DNA of 64,000 nt from assembly GCA_020746875.1 (NCBI GenBank), contig JAGTJL010000004.1, positions 1,178,001 to 1,242,000 of the forward strand. The letters are read 5' to 3'. Within the stretch, counting starts at the first letter, position 1, and each line of letters opens with the position of its first letter. This DNA comes from Rhexocercosporidium sp. MPI-PUGE-AT-0058 (Eukaryota; Ascomycota; Leotiomycetes; Helotiales). The translations under genes were made by a program, and so were the position numbers. This document shows, one piece after another, positions 22,398-33,694 of this stretch. The notes under the pieces are model-generated. The model did no database searches. It was not told the DNA's origin and worked only from the letters and a program-made list of their open reading frames with translations.

Positions 22398-24486
22398 TCA
22401 ATGCGCGATGCTGCTCATATGCGGTGCAGGTAGCTCGGAGAACTTGCAAGCATCTCTCAATTCCGGGTACCGTCGCTGGAAAGGTTCGTTCAAACTCCAA
22501 TTTGCTTGGATTTCGATATGTCCGATGAAGGCATCTGTCACTCTAACCTCCTGCCCAACAATTGCCAGGATATCCTCATCTCGAAAGGGCCAGTTCACAG
22601 TGATGCAACTCATGTACAGATTCATGAATTCCTCCGTTGCATATTTCTGCTGGTCTCTGACGATGACGTCTCGAAGCGTCCCCCAAATTGCCTGAAGTGC
22701 AGGTCAGTAAACTGGTTTGATTCTCAATGTGAGGACAATCCTACAAGGGATGCACTAAAGGGATGTGCTGTGACTACTTGCAAGGGCCGCGGGCGGTACC
22801 AGTCTGGCATATTTTGGTAAGTCTCCATCGTGGGCAAGATTTGCCATCGGAGAAAGTGATATGCCAAGAATAATTTTGCAATTTTCTCGGCAAACCCAGT
22901 GTAATCAATCCTCCGAGCAAGGTCGCAGACAATCGATGCCACAGGGTGGGTGTTGTCTGGTATCTCTGGGTTCATGAGAGCCCTGAGGTCCGGATGATAT
23001 GGACCAGTGAGTAGACTGACGGGTATGTCCTCGCTAGCAAGGCTTCTTTGACGCTGAAGTAATCCGATGAAGATGCTGTCGAGTGGCCCATTCGGCGGAA
23101 GGAATGGCAGAGAAACTTCCCAGGCCGGACGACCTTGCCTGCTAACCATAGGGTTCGATACCTCATATGCTGTGCTGGTTTGTTTTGGCGGGCGTGTTGA
23201 GTCGACCCGAGCCTTCCCCTGGTTCATCGCCAAAGGATGGCTTGTTTGGGGTGGGACTTGGTGTAGTCCATTGACATTCATCATCAGTGATCTATTAACA
23301 TATGTAGGCTGACTCGCTAGTGGTGAAGGACCGATTGCATTTACGCTCCCATTCAGCCTCTGGGGTGGATCATTGGATGGTAAACCTATCACTTTGTCAG
23401 TAATCGGCCCATAAGCTTGAAAAATTGCGTGTACCAAATGTTCCATTTGGATATGATCTACTTCGACCGCACTGTGGCCTTGAGCTGGCAGAGCCTCTCA
23501 GAATCAAAGGAACAGGTGCGGTTGGCGGACTGCTAAGGTCTTTGAATTCGATCTCTGCCTTGGTGAGCGTATTGCTTCTTGCACTTGCTGGGTCCGATAA
23601 TCCGGAAGCCAGGCCTGAATGGTCGGGAGCAAATGACGAAAGTAAATCACCTGCGCTTGAAATTGGAAAAGACGAATAGGGGGAGTCCGGTCCCCCGATA
23701 CTCTGGGTATTCCAGCTCGAGGAGTATGCTAATGGATGCGCTTCTTCCAGGACGTCGATACCATACCTAGCTTCATCACACAGAATGTCAGTTCGATCGA
23801 TCAATTTATTCTTTTTTTATAATTTGATCACGGGTGAATGGTTGAATACAGCACCTTATCATCACTTGATGTTCAGATATGTCAGACTGCCTTATATTCG
23901 TATGTAGAAAAGGGAGACGTTTCGTGGAACTTACAAGACAAGGGAGTCGGCTCGGGCGAAGACGCAACACTGGCATCTGACCGTCCCAGTAACTCTCTGA
24001 GCTGCCTCAACTCCTCTTCAAGCTCTGCATTACGCCTTTCAATTTGTTCAAAGCCCTTGGCATCTTGGTTCTGTGACAGATCTCGGATTCGTTGTTCTAG
24101 TTCCTCGATGTGCGTCTTCGTCCTCTGACGGATAGACCTCTATTTTCCACACAGAATTAGCATTCGGATTTGAGAAACTTTTGCTTTGTGAACGTTGCTA
24201 CAGAAATCCCAATTCTACACAGCTATATATCTGGATATGTTTGATGGTCCTGGGCCGGAACGAACTCACCTGGGCTTCTCGGTCATTCGCACGCTTTCGT
24301 GCGAGTTGCTCAGGCGTCAGGGAAGCAACACTTCGAGTTCCGGCGCGAGATGCTGCTGCTGTTAGATACTGTCGTATGTTGATGCTTCAATGAGGACGAC
24401 AATGGCATGTACAGAGAGCTCCGTGCCTTGTGCCTACCTCTACGTTTCGCTCCAGGCTTGCTGTTTTGTGGATCTCCTGTGTCCAT
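22398..24486 (-). CDS. bZIP transcription factor with DUF3425 domain
   Basis: Six exons (24438-24486, 24270-24358, 23935-24139, 23435-23770, 22745-23385, 22398-22691) give 537 aa. The basic region is ARKRANDREAQRSIRQRT, with DREAQR in place of the usual Asn-containing signature, followed by a heptad zipper (IEELEQRI, LEEELRQLRELL). The C-terminal part matches DUF3425: FLPPNGPLDSIFIGLLQRQR, DLRALMNPEIPD and FLRWQILPT near the C-terminal end of the region. The last junction was chosen because it restores the LQ...HP...IW..LRD pattern of DUF3425. The exon 4 acceptor (GAAG at 23771) is the least certain. Such factors regulate stress or secondary metabolism from the nucleus; the target is unknown. 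Confidence 0.85.
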
Positions 24487-26675
24487 GGCTACTTTTGTGT
24501 CAGGATAGGCAGCTTGCTCGTCAGCATGCCCAGAGAATCGATCAATGTAGCTCAAGAGCTTGATGTTCCTCAATCTCCTCGCGCCAATGTGTATGGAAAA
24601 TTGTATGGAAGGTTGTGACGCACACAACCATGAAGTGTGATCGTTTGTGGCAGGCTCTGTCCAATGTGAAGCAGAATTTGGTAGTCAGGAAAACGCAGCG
24701 CAATCAAAATCAAGATATAAGACAGATCAAGAGGGCTCAAACTGTGAAGAGCTTCACATACTAAAGCAACCTTAAATTGGGCTGCAACCCTAAATCGGGA
24801 ATAATTCTTGGGAAGCTTCAAGGGATAATGGTGCATTTCGAGACGAGACAGGTAGAAGAAGTAAGGGAAATACATAACCACGTGGCGGCGGACAAAATTG
24901 CGATCCCAGCTTAACCAGCGTACCTTGGACCAATGGAATGGTCAATTAGATCTGAGGAAGCCTAGGGCGGCCTTCTATGAGAAAGTCTCGAATACCGATC
25001 GGTTGCATGGTGCTGGCATCGATAATTTAGACTTCGGCCATGGTCACAAAGTCAAAGTTCTGCCACTATAGGACTTGGACAGATTAATGAGAGGGATTTA
25101 ATAATTTCAAATGCTATAGGATCCTGTTATCCGTGTGACGCAGGATATCGTTCTAAGTGCTTCGGTTGCACGCGAACACATCCATGATAAAGCAAGTACT
25201 GATGCAGTGGCCCCGAAACTGCTGTCTCGATGCGAAGAGTCTCTACTCTGTAGATGCCGGAATGCCGCGCCAAGTTAGCAATAGAAGTTACGGGATCTCT
25301 CCGAGACTGAACCCTTGGATAGATCCGCAAAAGCTTTAATCGATGTAACGACTCCGATCCAAGGGTCTCTCAATCGGACCCCTCCATCTTGGACCCCTAT
25401 CATGTCCTGCCCGCCAGGACCTCCCGATCAACAATCTCTCCGAGTCTAATTCTGGCTTGCCTGAGACGGCTACACATCTGGAAAGAACCGTTGTGCTGCA
25501 CACCTGGACTGGGAGGGTAAGCAATCAATGAGCTAGAGTTCATCGTGGCAGTGCAAACGAAAGCACACCATGTTTCAAACCGGACTGGAGGCTAACACAG
25601 GGTGTGAGGGCTAACAGGAACGAGGTGTACACAGTACTTTCTTTGACTTCGAAGCGCAAAAGATGCCAAGATGTCCTCGACACCCTGCAGGAGTTAATCA
25701 TCTCCTGGTATTCCCCTGAATGACTTAGTCCTGGTCAGAATCATGCTTTAGTCCTTGCGCGCGGTGTGTTCGACTCAGGCTCAACCTGAACGGGACCCGC
25801 CATGACTGGAACTGACTTTCCATTATGGTTTTTGTGATGCCGGGTAGGTAATGAAGAAAGTTTGGAGGTGTTTTGCGAGCTCGGATTTCCTTCTCTGACC
25901 GCTTCTACCGAAGCTTCCATTGAACTCATTTCGGGCGATTCATGGCAGCCAACAAGCTAGAGAGCATACTTCGGAATAATTTCTTCTCGCAAGTCGCTTT
26001 CGTATCGACTACTGCGAGTTATAAACCATATTGAGAGTGTAATTGTACTGTATTCTTACCGGGATCTGCATTAACTAAGTATCAAGTAAGTTTCGGAGAG
26101 GACTTCTGACGAGTAACTACCACCAATGCTTACCCATCTTTCAAAACTTCTTTTCACCGGTCAATTAGCGCTGACATGCCACAACATCATCCATTTGATT
26201 GTTGTTTCCTTTCCTGGAACGGACTTCACCCAGCTGCGTTATGAGCTTGACCGTAGTAGTAACTCGTCGCCAAAGCAGAGATGAGAGTTTGCTCTCATCC
26301 GCGTAGCCAGCGAGCACCACACATGCTTAGAAGAGTTTCGATATGGTCGAAGTGGCATATTGTTATCATCGAGATTGCGTTTGAAATCATGATGTTATCT
26401 TGGGAGGTATGATACTAAATAAATTCCATACTTTTTCGAGCAGAGCGGCCGCTAATCTGTCTATTAGTCAGCCGCTGTCCGCGTGGGGGGTGTTCCAGCT
26501 CGGCAATACTTCGCAACCTCGGTCGGACAACGTTTAGAGTCGAGAACAAGCTATACCTCCAAATTTGGACTTCAATCCTATCTTTCACGTTGCGAACGAA
26601 TTATTAAAGGAGCTCCTGTACGACTGTTCACCGGTCACGGCACCACGAACAAGCTCGAACAAACCTAGAGGAGCT
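24487..26675. other. 2.2-kb divergent intergenic interval
   Basis: It lies between the divergent bZIP and thioesterase genes. One true ATG frame, 25741-25929 on the minus strand (62 codons, Ser/Pro-rich), has no recognisable features and may be chance. An upstream ATG frame of about 100 codons lies at 24570-24875 on the minus strand, ahead of the bZIP start, and could be a long upstream ORF if the leader extends that far. Confidence 0.4.
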
Positions 26676-27356
26676 ATGGTTGCCCCTGACCTCAAACAAC
26701 GGCGGAGAAATGACTATGGATATATTCTAGAATACCGAACTAGATGGTGAGAGTCAACACCAAACTCGGGATATGATCGCCAGCTGAGATATTCAGGTCT
26801 GATAATGATATGTATGACCATATGAACAACTCAATCTACAACTTTCTGTAAGCAGCATTGCCTCATTTCTAACCTCGACGCTAACAATGCTGTCCTAGTT
26901 ACGACTCGGTCGTCAACACGTACCTCGTCAGAGAATGCGGTCTACACCCACCAACATCTTCACAGTAAGATACTACAATTTTTTCATGTTCAGGAGTTCA
27001 AAGTCTCAAAAGTCTTGACAATAACCCACGTGCTTTCTGCTCGATCATTGCTCTCATTTTGAAGTTCGCTGACAGCTGTCAGGTATGGACTCATGGTTCA
27101 CTCTCAAGTAGATTTCTTTGGATCCATAGCCTTTCCTGCTGTCGCCGATCTAGCACTCAGGGTTAACAAGCTTGGAAAGGCTAGTGTTACCTACGAGGTT
27201 GCTCTTTTCGAGCAAGGGATCGAGGAGGTGAAGTCAGTAGGAGAGCTTATTCACGTCTTCGTTGATCGGGAGAGTGGTCGACCGGCAGCAAGCGGGATGA
27301 ACACGATCCTCAAGGAGGGCCTTCAGAAGATTCTGGTCAAACAATCCAAGCTATAA
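26676..27356 (+). CDS. Hotdog-fold acyl-CoA thioesterase (4-hydroxybenzoyl-CoA thioesterase type)
   Basis: Four exons (26676-26746, 26797-26847, 26899-26964, 27083-27356) give 153 aa. The first junction creates RTRWSDNDMYDHMNNSIYNF, which contains the hallmark W.D.D.Y.H.NN signature of hotdog thioesterases with the catalytic Asp. It is followed by NTYLVRECGL, then VDFFGSIAFPAVADLALRV and a central beta-sheet region. Family members hydrolyse acyl-CoA or aromatic acyl-CoA esters and are often mitochondrial. The ATG at 26676 is the only in-frame ATG in this exon after an upstream stop. A 5' exon with a targeting peptide may have been missed, because many fungal relatives have a mitochondrial leader. 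Confidence 0.85.
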
Positions 27357-27855
27357 CCACGCTTATTCGTTACTTCTCACACTTTGTTTCTGTAACTCTG
27401 TACTTTTATTCACACACGGGACTCGTCTCTTTTCCTCGTTTTGGTTTGGATAGACTATGGGCTGAAAAACAATATTGTGCATTCTACTAGCTTAGTCCCT
27501 TGCCATTAGTTGGTGTATACGAGTATACGGTCCAGTCCGAAATTTCAACTCGGAACACAGGTGAATAACTCGCTTCGCTTAAACCACTCCTATTGTCAAG
27601 GAATTGAATAGAGTTACCCAGAACAATACTAGCGAAGGATTGTTCTTTTCCACGCTTACTGTGACCTGCTACTATTGTCTACTGATTTCCTCCACTACTT
27701 CATAAAATATAACTTCCCTCAAAAGCTTTCCTCTTGCTTTGATTTTCCAACAACAACTTCCACATACTTCACCAATTCAATCACACCCAAGACCCTCGCC
27801 AGGCCATACCTCAGACATCAAACAATCAATCAAACACACCACTACACCTCTCAAA
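27357..27855. other. Intergenic region
   Basis: No gene was seen. A TATA-like ataaaata at 27702-27709 lies about 150 nt upstream of the next ATG, within a C/T- and A-rich leader. Confidence 0.4.
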
Positions 27856-28464
27856 ATGCAGCGGCCAACTCTCAAGCCAGAAGAGTTGCACCTGATGTCG
27901 CTGGTCAACCAACGCACCCGCCTCTATACCAAGCCATCACCTGCGCATCCCAACGGCCTAGGTTTGTTCCGTGGTCTACCATCTCCACCACCACGAAAGC
28001 GTCTCCCGAAGCCCGTTGTATCTCTCAAACCGGGTTTAACTCCCTGGATGCAAGACTGGGCATCCGACTTGAACGATCTGCTCCCACCAGAGGGTTTCAA
28101 CTTTTGGAGTGACGGCCTTCCCGACGATGGATTCTCTCTCGGCGCACCTCTGGAGAGGGTCAACTACTGGGAGAAGCCCTGGATCCAAGCCAAGAGAGAT
28201 AAAAAGGCGCAAGAGGCTGTGAAAAAGGAGGAGCGGGCTTCCAAGAGAAAGCACAAGAAGAGATGTATGCAATTGAGCAGAGTTGGACGAAAGAGAGCTT
28301 GGAAGAAGCGATCAGAAGGAAAGATGGAGAGAAAAAATGGAAAGTTCATCAAGAAAGAAGAAGTCATCAGTAGGTTTGCATATCTTTTTTTGACTGAAGT
28401 TGTAGCTGATTCCCTTCAAAGTCATTGGAGAGGATGGATGGAGCCAATAGGAGGACAAGAATGA
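27856..28464 (+). CDS. Basic hypothetical protein
   Basis: The unspliced frame from the ATG at 27856 gives 202 aa. Residues 1-60 are Pro/Arg-rich and residues 55-110 contain several Trp (TPWMQDWASDLND, NFWSDGLPDDGF, NYWEKPWIQ). Residues 110-170 form a Lys/Arg-rich helix (KRDKKAQEAVKKEERASKRK), possibly nuclear-targeting. A GTAGGT donor near 28371 with an AAAG acceptor near 28422 would instead end the protein at 28450. No family is recognised. The composition is clearly protein-like, and the ATG context (CAAAATG) is good. Confidence 0.6.
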   Translation: MQRPTLKPEELHLMSLVNQRTRLYTKPSPAHPNGLGLFRGLPSPPPRKRLPKPVVSLKPGLTPWMQDWASDLNDLLPPEGFNFWSDGLPDDGFSLGAPLERVNYWEKPWIQAKRDKKAQEAVKKEERASKRKHKKRCMQLSRVGRKRAWKKRSEGKMERKNGKFIKKEEVISRFAYLFLTEVVADSLQSHWRGWMEPIGGQE

Positions 28465-29183
28465 TGAATGATGATGTTGAGGCACCACTTGGTAAGTCAA
28501 CATACCCTCCTTCACGCATAATTTTATTTCGCTAATGTTCGGATGAATAGCCGACTGTGATCAAACAATGGGCAATTCAGAGAGCCGATGTCATTGGTAG
28601 CGGAAGGACAGCGGGAGCACGCCGAGAAAGTAGAAATGCCCAGTAAGTCTACCCAATCACCCATATCATAGCCGAATACATTACTAACTTGTTAAAAAAG
28701 TCGTTGAGACATTGCCCTTGGCAAAACAAAATGCAATGACATCTCCTTTCTTTTCGTATTGCCGCAATCGTGTTCCGCCTTCGTGTGACTGAATTTTACC
28801 GGCAACCGATCCAGAGGCCGTGTCGATCATAGAGCGAGAGCTGGGGTTGAGCTCTACCCCGCCTTCGCCCGTCTTTTTGGTGGAGCGGTTCCCCATCTCT
28901 CGTCCCACAAGTGGCTGGCTAAAGTCTGGGGAGCATCTTCTTCGGCGTAATTGACGTTGATGGCTTTATCCTTGGTACGATTGGCATAGCTTATCAAAAG
29001 CCGACGAGCCCTGGGTAGGACTTAGCATGGGCTCTCCCAACTTCTCCAACTTTTAGTGAACTTCTTTTCCACTTCCCTTACCACTACTACGTTCGTCTCC
29101 AGATTGTAGCTCGTACGATAAACATTGGAGTTCTTCATCGAGCGCTTTTTTGGGAGCGATAAAACGGAAAATTCTAGGCCAAG
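28465..29183. other. Intergenic region
   Basis: Possible 3' exons of the preceding gene cannot be excluded, because GT-AG pairs occur at 28492-28551 and 28643-28700. No independent gene is convincing. Confidence 0.4.
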
Positions 29184-31098
29184 ATGGCTACCACGCACGA
29201 CAATCTCGAGAAAGGCATTGCTGTTGGCGAAATCGATTCCAGCTCAGATAAAAATGACAGCCAACAAGTTGACCATGCTGGGAAGGCTCTAAGTGCTGCG
29301 GAGATTGCCCCACGACGACACGAGGCTCCTGAGTTCATCCGCAATATGACTCCAGAAGTGAGGCAGGCAACGGAGCTGAAGCTGAGAAGAAAGCTGGATC
29401 TTCGAATCATGCCCATGATTGTCTTGATGTAAGATCTCACAGTCTCCTCTTAAGAGTATCTCAGAATCTTCTTCGGGTGTATTTTCATGCGATCTTGGAA
29501 CATTCTGGACGACAGCTGCTGACTTCTCTGTTACTTAGGTACATCATGAATTATCTCGATCGAGTGAGTTCTTGGAGTGTAATTTCTGATATTTTGAATA
29601 CTAATTGCGGTACTTTCGCCAGAATAACATTGCCGCTGCCAAATTGGCGGGGCTTATGGACGACTTGAACCTCTCCACGACGCAATTTAATGTCAGTTGA
29701 CAGTCATATTATGACATTTGCGACAGTGTACTAATGCCTATATAGACATCAGTCTCCATTCTCTTCGTTGGATACCTGCTCATGCAAGTACCGTCGAATC
29801 TCTTCTTGAACAAGATCGGGAAACCAGCAATTTACCTACCGATATGCATGGTGGTTTGGGGGGTAATTTCCACCGCAACTGCTGCATGCCAGAGCTATGG
29901 TGGTCTCATTGCATGCCGTTTCATGCTTGGTTTTGTTGAAGCTGCTTACTTTGTAAGTTACATTTCTCAAGATTGTAAGTACGACACATTGCTGACATCG
30001 TCCTAGCCTGGATGCTTATACTATCTTTCATGCTGGTACACCCGGAAAGAGCTTGGATTCCGAACCGCAATCTTCTACTCTGGAGCTCTCATCAGTGGTG
30101 CTTTTTCTGGACTCATCGCAGCTGGGGTTCGGTACAACATGAATGGGCTTCACGGCTTATTAGCGTGGCGATGGCTGTTCATTATTGAAGGTGCTATTAC
30201 GATTGGAATCGCTCTAGTTGCATTCTTCATTCTCCCCAACTTCCCGCGAACGACTTCGTGGTTGACAGACGAGGAACGCGAGCTCGCGATCTGGCGGCTG
30301 GAGGAGGATATCGGAGAGGACGATTGGCTCGATAGTGAGCATCAGTCCTTCGTTGTTGGATTGAAACTTGCATTCTCGGATATCAAGACATACGTTTTGA
30401 TGTTCCTACTCTTTGGAATCGTTGCATCGGGAACTGTCACGAACTTCTTCCCGTAAGTTCTCCTGGTTTTCACGCTATCTTCATCTAACGTGCTATAGGA
30501 CTGTGGTCAAGACTCTCGGGCAGAACGATGTCAACACACTACTTCTGACTGCCCCTCCATATGTCCTTGCAGTCATCACCACTTTCTTGAACTCATGGCA
30601 CGCAGGTGAGAACCCTTTAGTGGGATTTAAAGGCACGGCGATTAACTGATTCCAGACCGAACGGGCGAACGCTTCTTCCACATCACACTCCCTCTCCTCT
30701 TCGCTATCTTCGCCTACATCCTCGCAGCTGCAACTACAAAGACCGCTCCTCGCTACGTAGCAATGATGCTTATGGTACCTGGAGTTTACACCGGTTATGT
30801 TGTAGCTCTGGCCTGGATCAGTAACAGTCTTCCACGTCCACCGGCCAAGCGAGCTGCTGCTCTTGCTTTCATCAACGCCATCTCGAACACCAGTTCCATC
30901 TATGCCAGTTACATGTATACAGATGCTGCAAAGCCGAGATATGTTACGGCTATGAGTGTCAACTGTGCGATGGCTCTCATGGCCATTCTGGCTGCCACGA
31001 CCCAGCGATTCATTCTGGTGAGGTTGAATAAGAAACTGGAGCGAGGAATTCGTGTCGAAGGAGCAATCAATTCGGGTGGATTCAGATTCAGAGTTTGA
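29184..31098 (+). CDS. MFS anion:cation symporter, Dal5/allantoate-permease type
   Basis: Seven exons (29184-29428, 29539-29563, 29623-29691, 29746-29952, 30007-30452, 30499-30605, 30656-31098) join in frame to 513 aa; one exon is only 25 nt. After an 80-aa hydrophilic N-terminus, TM1 contains YIMNYLDRNNIAAAK, the signature of the ACS/Dal5 family. It is followed by GYLLMQVPSNLFLNKIGKP in TM2-3, CRFMLGFVEAAYFPGCLYYL in TM4-5, and LAWRWLFIIEGAITI in TM6. Such permeases import allantoate, nicotinate, pantothenate, dipeptides or similar organic anions across the plasma membrane. The substrate cannot be deduced. No neighbouring catabolic gene offers a clue. Confidence 0.92.
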
Positions 31099-31709
31099 TC
31101 GAATGTTTTGGTACCCATAGCCCCCACGAATTATGATGACTGATTTTGGGAGTGGGGATGAGTTGAGCTCGCTCGCAGGCAGATATGTTACGTACAAGTC
31201 TTGCTTGTTTTGCTATTCAAATAGAAATGAACTATCCCATATGTATGGTGAAGCTTTTGGGCCGATAGTCCCAGCTTGATGCTACAGAAATCACTGGTTT
31301 GTTGTCCAGGCTTACTCCGCTATAAATCCAGCAAAATTTAAGTTGCACGCTCTTTGCTTGGAAGATCTATCTAAAACTTCTACCCCCAAGAGAAGCGAAA
31401 TAACTAAAAATTTACTTGAAATCTATGGCAAGACTAGAAAGACATCGTTCATTGCTAGTTTTCTAGTTTCAAGCACGTCCCACCCGTAAGTACAGCGCAA
31501 GTAACCTAAACTTAGTATTTCCAACCCCTAAAATTAGCGAGGCAGTACTCTTGCTCCAGTGCCTACGTCATTCCCCTCCAACGCGTCAACATTGCCATTG
31601 TCGCGACTGTTGCTGGTCGCCAACCAACAAAACAACTCACTTCTCGGACATATGCTTGATCACTCCAGGAAACCAGGAGACTCAGAACTATTCTGCCAAC
31701 GACAGCACC
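31099..31709. other. Intergenic region
   Basis: It is AT-rich and holds the transporter 3' UTR and the F-box gene promoter. No gene was seen. Confidence 0.4.
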
Positions 31710-33336
31710 ATGAATCGACTCCCTCTAGAATTGACCAACGAGGTCCTGAAGTATCTCGACCGCGACACAGTCAAAGCCCTCCGCCTTGTCTGCAAGAGCC
31801 TGGCGCAAGATACAGCACCAAATATCTTCAGACATGTGTCAATATTTATCCAGGAGCACAGCCTGGGTATGTAAGTTACTCCAGATCTCAACTGTACCAG
31901 GACAGCAGAACTGACTCGCAGAAAGGCTTCTGCAGATCTCAAAACAGCCACACCTTCGCGGACTCGTGAAATCGCTTCGAATCGGGCTGGAACTTCTCCC
32001 TGTGGATACAGCAGAGGGCTGGCTGGGATGGGATCATATGGTGGATGGAGATGTCTGTTGCGGCTGGGATCACAAGAGCTCACGGCACATCAATGCCTTT
32101 ATCAAGGCTCAAAAACGATTGGAACACTCTGGACGAGGGGTCAAGCTTCTCACAGATGCCTTCCGGAACCTGCCCCTCTTGAAATCGGTCACGGTTGGAT
32201 TTCCCGATCATCCAGATGGAAGTTATCCCAAAAGCCACGGATTCGAACAGCTGGGCCTTCATTATCAAACCGACCCGGAAGGCTTCAATTACCTCGATGG
32301 GTCAAATGCGTGCCGCTTTCAGGATTGTGGGCGCATTCAACTCGAATATCTCTTTCGAGCTGGAGATGCGGCTGGACTACAGATCAACCATCTAAAAATA
32401 TGCGGGACTAATGATCTTGGTTCTCGATCATATCCACACAGTATGAGTCCAGCATTCATGGACCTCGATGCAAGTGACTTGGCTTGCGCGAAGACTGTTC
32501 TGCAGTCCCTTCGGGACTTCGAATGGATCTTGCCTGACTGCTATGACCGTAGCGTTGACGATACGCATCATCCGGCCTCTCTGAACTCCTGGCTAAAACG
32601 AGGTCATTCCGCGACTTTATTAGATCTGATGCCATCTCTCGAGAGTCTCTTCATTGAGCCGTCAGGGGAACGTGGAGACTGTACATTTGACCACGGCTTG
32701 AAGCTACGCCACCTTTTAGGCTCGAAGAAGATGCCATCGTTGCGAAAAGTAGAGTTTTACTTCCTCGAATTTGACGAGAATGATTTTGTAGAGTTCTTGT
32801 CTGCTCAGTCGGAGACGCTGAAGAGTGTCACGTTTCTGGCGTGCGGAGTATACACTGGCTCCATGAAGTCTCTCTGCAGGCGTCTGCGGGCTTGTACTTC
32901 GTTGGATCACTTCCGCTTGTCTACCGGATTTCATGAATACCACGGCGCACAGGTGCGTCAGACTGATTTCGAGCTTTGGGACGACAACGAGAGAATTGAT
33001 CCCACATGGATCATTGAAAGAGCGGTCACTGACGCACTTGAGGACTTCGTTTTGAAGCGTACAGACAAGTACCCAACCGGTTGGGTCTCCCGTGTTCGAG
33101 ACCGCGGAGATCCTACCGAGTCTGAAGAGGAATCAGAGGATGAATTTGAGCTGCCCAAGGGACCTTGGTCTCAAGAGTACAGCCTGAATCTCAAAGATAC
33201 TATCGCAACGCATCTTGCATGGCTGGTCGGGTCTGGTTCTGACACTTACGATTCCGACGATTCCGACGATTCCAACAGTTCCGAAGAGTCTGGGGACTCA
33301 GCGGACAGCCTTCCTGACTTGGTCACTGCTTCTTAG
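31710..33336 (+). CDS. F-box protein, likely leucine-rich-repeat type
   Basis: Exons 31710-31866 and 31922-33336 (55-nt intron) give 523 aa. Residues 3-50 form an F-box (LPLELTNEVLKYLDRDTVKALRLVCKSL...), which binds Skp1 in SCF ubiquitin ligases. The join SLERLLQISKQPHLRGLVKSL continues naturally into a region of irregular Leu-rich segments (residues 60-440) that could be degenerate LRRs for substrate recognition. The C-terminal 80 aa are acidic, with ESEEESEDEFE and a repeated DSDDSDDS tract encoded by a 9-nt tandem repeat at about 33248-33277. The substrate is unknown. Confidence 0.83.
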
Positions 33337-33694
33337 TCGCCTCGTTGATCTGTCATATTTCCATCACTGTAACTTGGCTAAATCAAGATGTATTTTATTG
33401 TGTCATGATACGCAGAGCTGTAATGGTGTTCCTGCATTTATCAGGCTGCATGTAGAATTTTGAGCGTCTATCTTGAACATTCGCGCCACCTATATACCAT
33501 TGCTCACCATGTACGAAAAGCACGTTTTGTTCTTGCTGGCATCTGTTCTCCAAATGAAAATCGTCTACTAGATTAGTGACATCCAAACAGACTCTAGTTA
33601 ATATATCCATCTGTATAAACTTAAAATATCAACACAACATCTTTGTCGCTTGGGAGCTGCATTGGACATTCAAGTCTTGTTCTTTGTTTCATAA
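33337..33694. other. Intergenic region
   Basis: It is AT-rich, with no gene seen. It contains the F-box 3' UTR and the aminopeptidase promoter. Confidence 0.4.

Noticed and set aside
22722..22780. bZIP exon 5 ending earlier, at LQ before GTAGTC
   Set aside because: This would drop the AHP segment that aligns with the DUF3425 HP motif; the later GTAGGA donor keeps it.
25741..25929. 62-codon minus-strand ATG frame
   Set aside because: No domain, no intron and no conserved-looking sequence; kept only as a note in the intergenic entry.
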